NCBI RefSeq assembly: GCF_013149805.1
Contig: NZ_JABEZT010000002.1
Location: 1 to 64,000, forward strand
Direction: 5' to 3'
DNA length: 64,000 nucleotides
DNA from: Isoptericola chiayiensis
GTDB taxonomy: Bacteria; Actinomycetota; Actinomycetes; Actinomycetales; Cellulomonadaceae
Part shown: one piece after another, positions 63,492 to 64,000 of the stretch
How the letters are laid out: each line of letters starts with the position of its first letter
How positions within the stretch are numbered: position 1 is the stretch's first letter
Position numbers and translations under genes: made by a program
Notes under the pieces: generated by a model
Databases searched by the model: none
What the model saw: only the letters and a program-made list of their open reading frames with translations
Told to the model about the DNA's origin: nothing

Positions 63492-64000
63492 TCAGCGGCG
63501 CAGCTGGGCGCGGCCCAGCGAGGCGAGGTGGACCTCGTCGGGCCCGTCGGCGATGCGCAGCGACCGGTTGCCGGCGAACATCTCCGCCAGCGGCTGGTCC
63601 GACGACACCCCGGCAGCGCCGAAGACCTGGATGACGCGGTCCAGGATCCGCTGCACCGCACGGGGCACGGCGATCTTGATCGACTGGATCTCCGTCATCG
63701 CCTTGCGGTTGCCCACGGTGTCCATGAGCCAGGCGGTCTTGAGCACGAGCAGCCGCAGCGCCTCGATCTCGACGCGCGACTCGGCCACCCACTCACGGAT
63801 GACCCCCTGCTCGGACAGCGGCACCCCGAACGTGGACCGCTCCCGGGCGCGCTCGGTGGCCAGCGCCAGCGCGCGCTCCGCCGTGCCGAGCGCACGCATG
63901 CAGTGGTGGATGCGTCCCGGACCGAGCCGGGCCTGGGCCATCGCGAACCCGCCGCCCTCCGTGCCGAGGAGGTTCTCGACCGGGACCCGCACGTCGTCGA
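63492..64000 (-). CDS. Acyl-CoA dehydrogenase, C-terminal part
   Basis: The 5' part lies beyond the window, so only about 169 residues are seen. RVPVENLLGTEGGGFAMAQARL, then ATERARERSTFGVPLSEQG, an Ile/Val-rich helix pair, and ADGPDEVHLASLGRAQLR at the end are typical of ACAD10/11-like FadE proteins. It transfers electrons from an acyl-CoA alpha-beta bond to ETF. It converges on the importer operon, across array 2. It probably starts a minus-strand operon of acyl-CoA genes upstream, outside the window. Confidence 0.92.
   Translation of the reverse strand, partial: DDVRVPVENLLGTEGGGFAMAQARLGPGRIHHCMRALGTAERALALATERARERSTFGVPLSEQGVIREWVAESRVEIEALRLLVLKTAWLMDTVGNRKAMTEIQSIKIAVPRAVQRILDRVIQVFGAAGVSSDQPLAEMFAGNRSLRIADGPDEVHLASLGRAQLRR

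Overview
The window is a high-GC actinobacterial chromosome segment (G+C clearly above 70 percent, many GTG starts). Conserved gene order points to Micrococcales, probably near Cellulomonadaceae or Promicromonosporaceae. This placement is inferred from gene content and composition; no database was searched.

Layout. Bases 1-390 hold the 3' end of a 23S rRNA gene, a 5S rRNA gene and a terminator. Bases 480-13762 form a long forward run of tightly overlapping genes: a TPR protein, a HAD phosphatase, a small protein, tlyA, nadK, recN, steA, steB, a MraY-like membrane protein, murJ, pyrG and a Nudix hydrolase. From memory, this matches the Rv1692-Rv1700 order of mycobacteria, with the MraY-like gene and murJ inserted. 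Bases 13797-24144 hold heme A synthase and an ABC-2 exporter on the minus strand, then a DUF308 protein and a complete SUF iron-sulfur operon (sufR-B-D-Rieske-C-S-U-T) on the plus strand. Bases 24158-30000 hold a universal stress protein gene broken by a 17-bp tandem duplication, a DUF2809/VanY-type fusion, an ABC-F protein, and a SURF1/small protein/DUF3099 operon. Bases 30195-35574 hold fabG-fabI, a SixA-type phosphatase, serB, and the divergent glgC/glgA pair. Bases 35571-54517 are a mixed region: SDR, short TSUP permease, secreted phosphatase, ABC proteins, NfeD/SPFH pair, heterodimeric ABC exporter, large membrane protein with a hydrolase motif, esterase, SpoU methylase, DUF4188/MerR pair, and an iron-box-controlled siderophore reductase.

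Bases 55159-64000 look like an acyl-CoA-type catabolic island: SDR, TetR, quinone oxidoreductase and SDR, then a complete five-gene branched-chain-amino-acid-type ABC importer, then an acyl-CoA dehydrogenase cut by the window edge. The same 14-bp operator-like palindrome precedes both forward operons, so one regulator, probably the local TetR, may control both.

The most unusual structures are two short-repeat arrays that sit between convergent genes (28421-28491 and 63251-63470). Each has a core motif repeated in one orientation at 20-bp pitch, followed by inverted copies at about the same pitch. The cores differ but the architecture is the same. Also notable are an iron box that covers the -10 and presumed start site of a leaderless siderophore-reductase gene, and a recurring pattern of TANNNT boxes 6-8 nt upstream of start codons that predicts many leaderless mRNAs.
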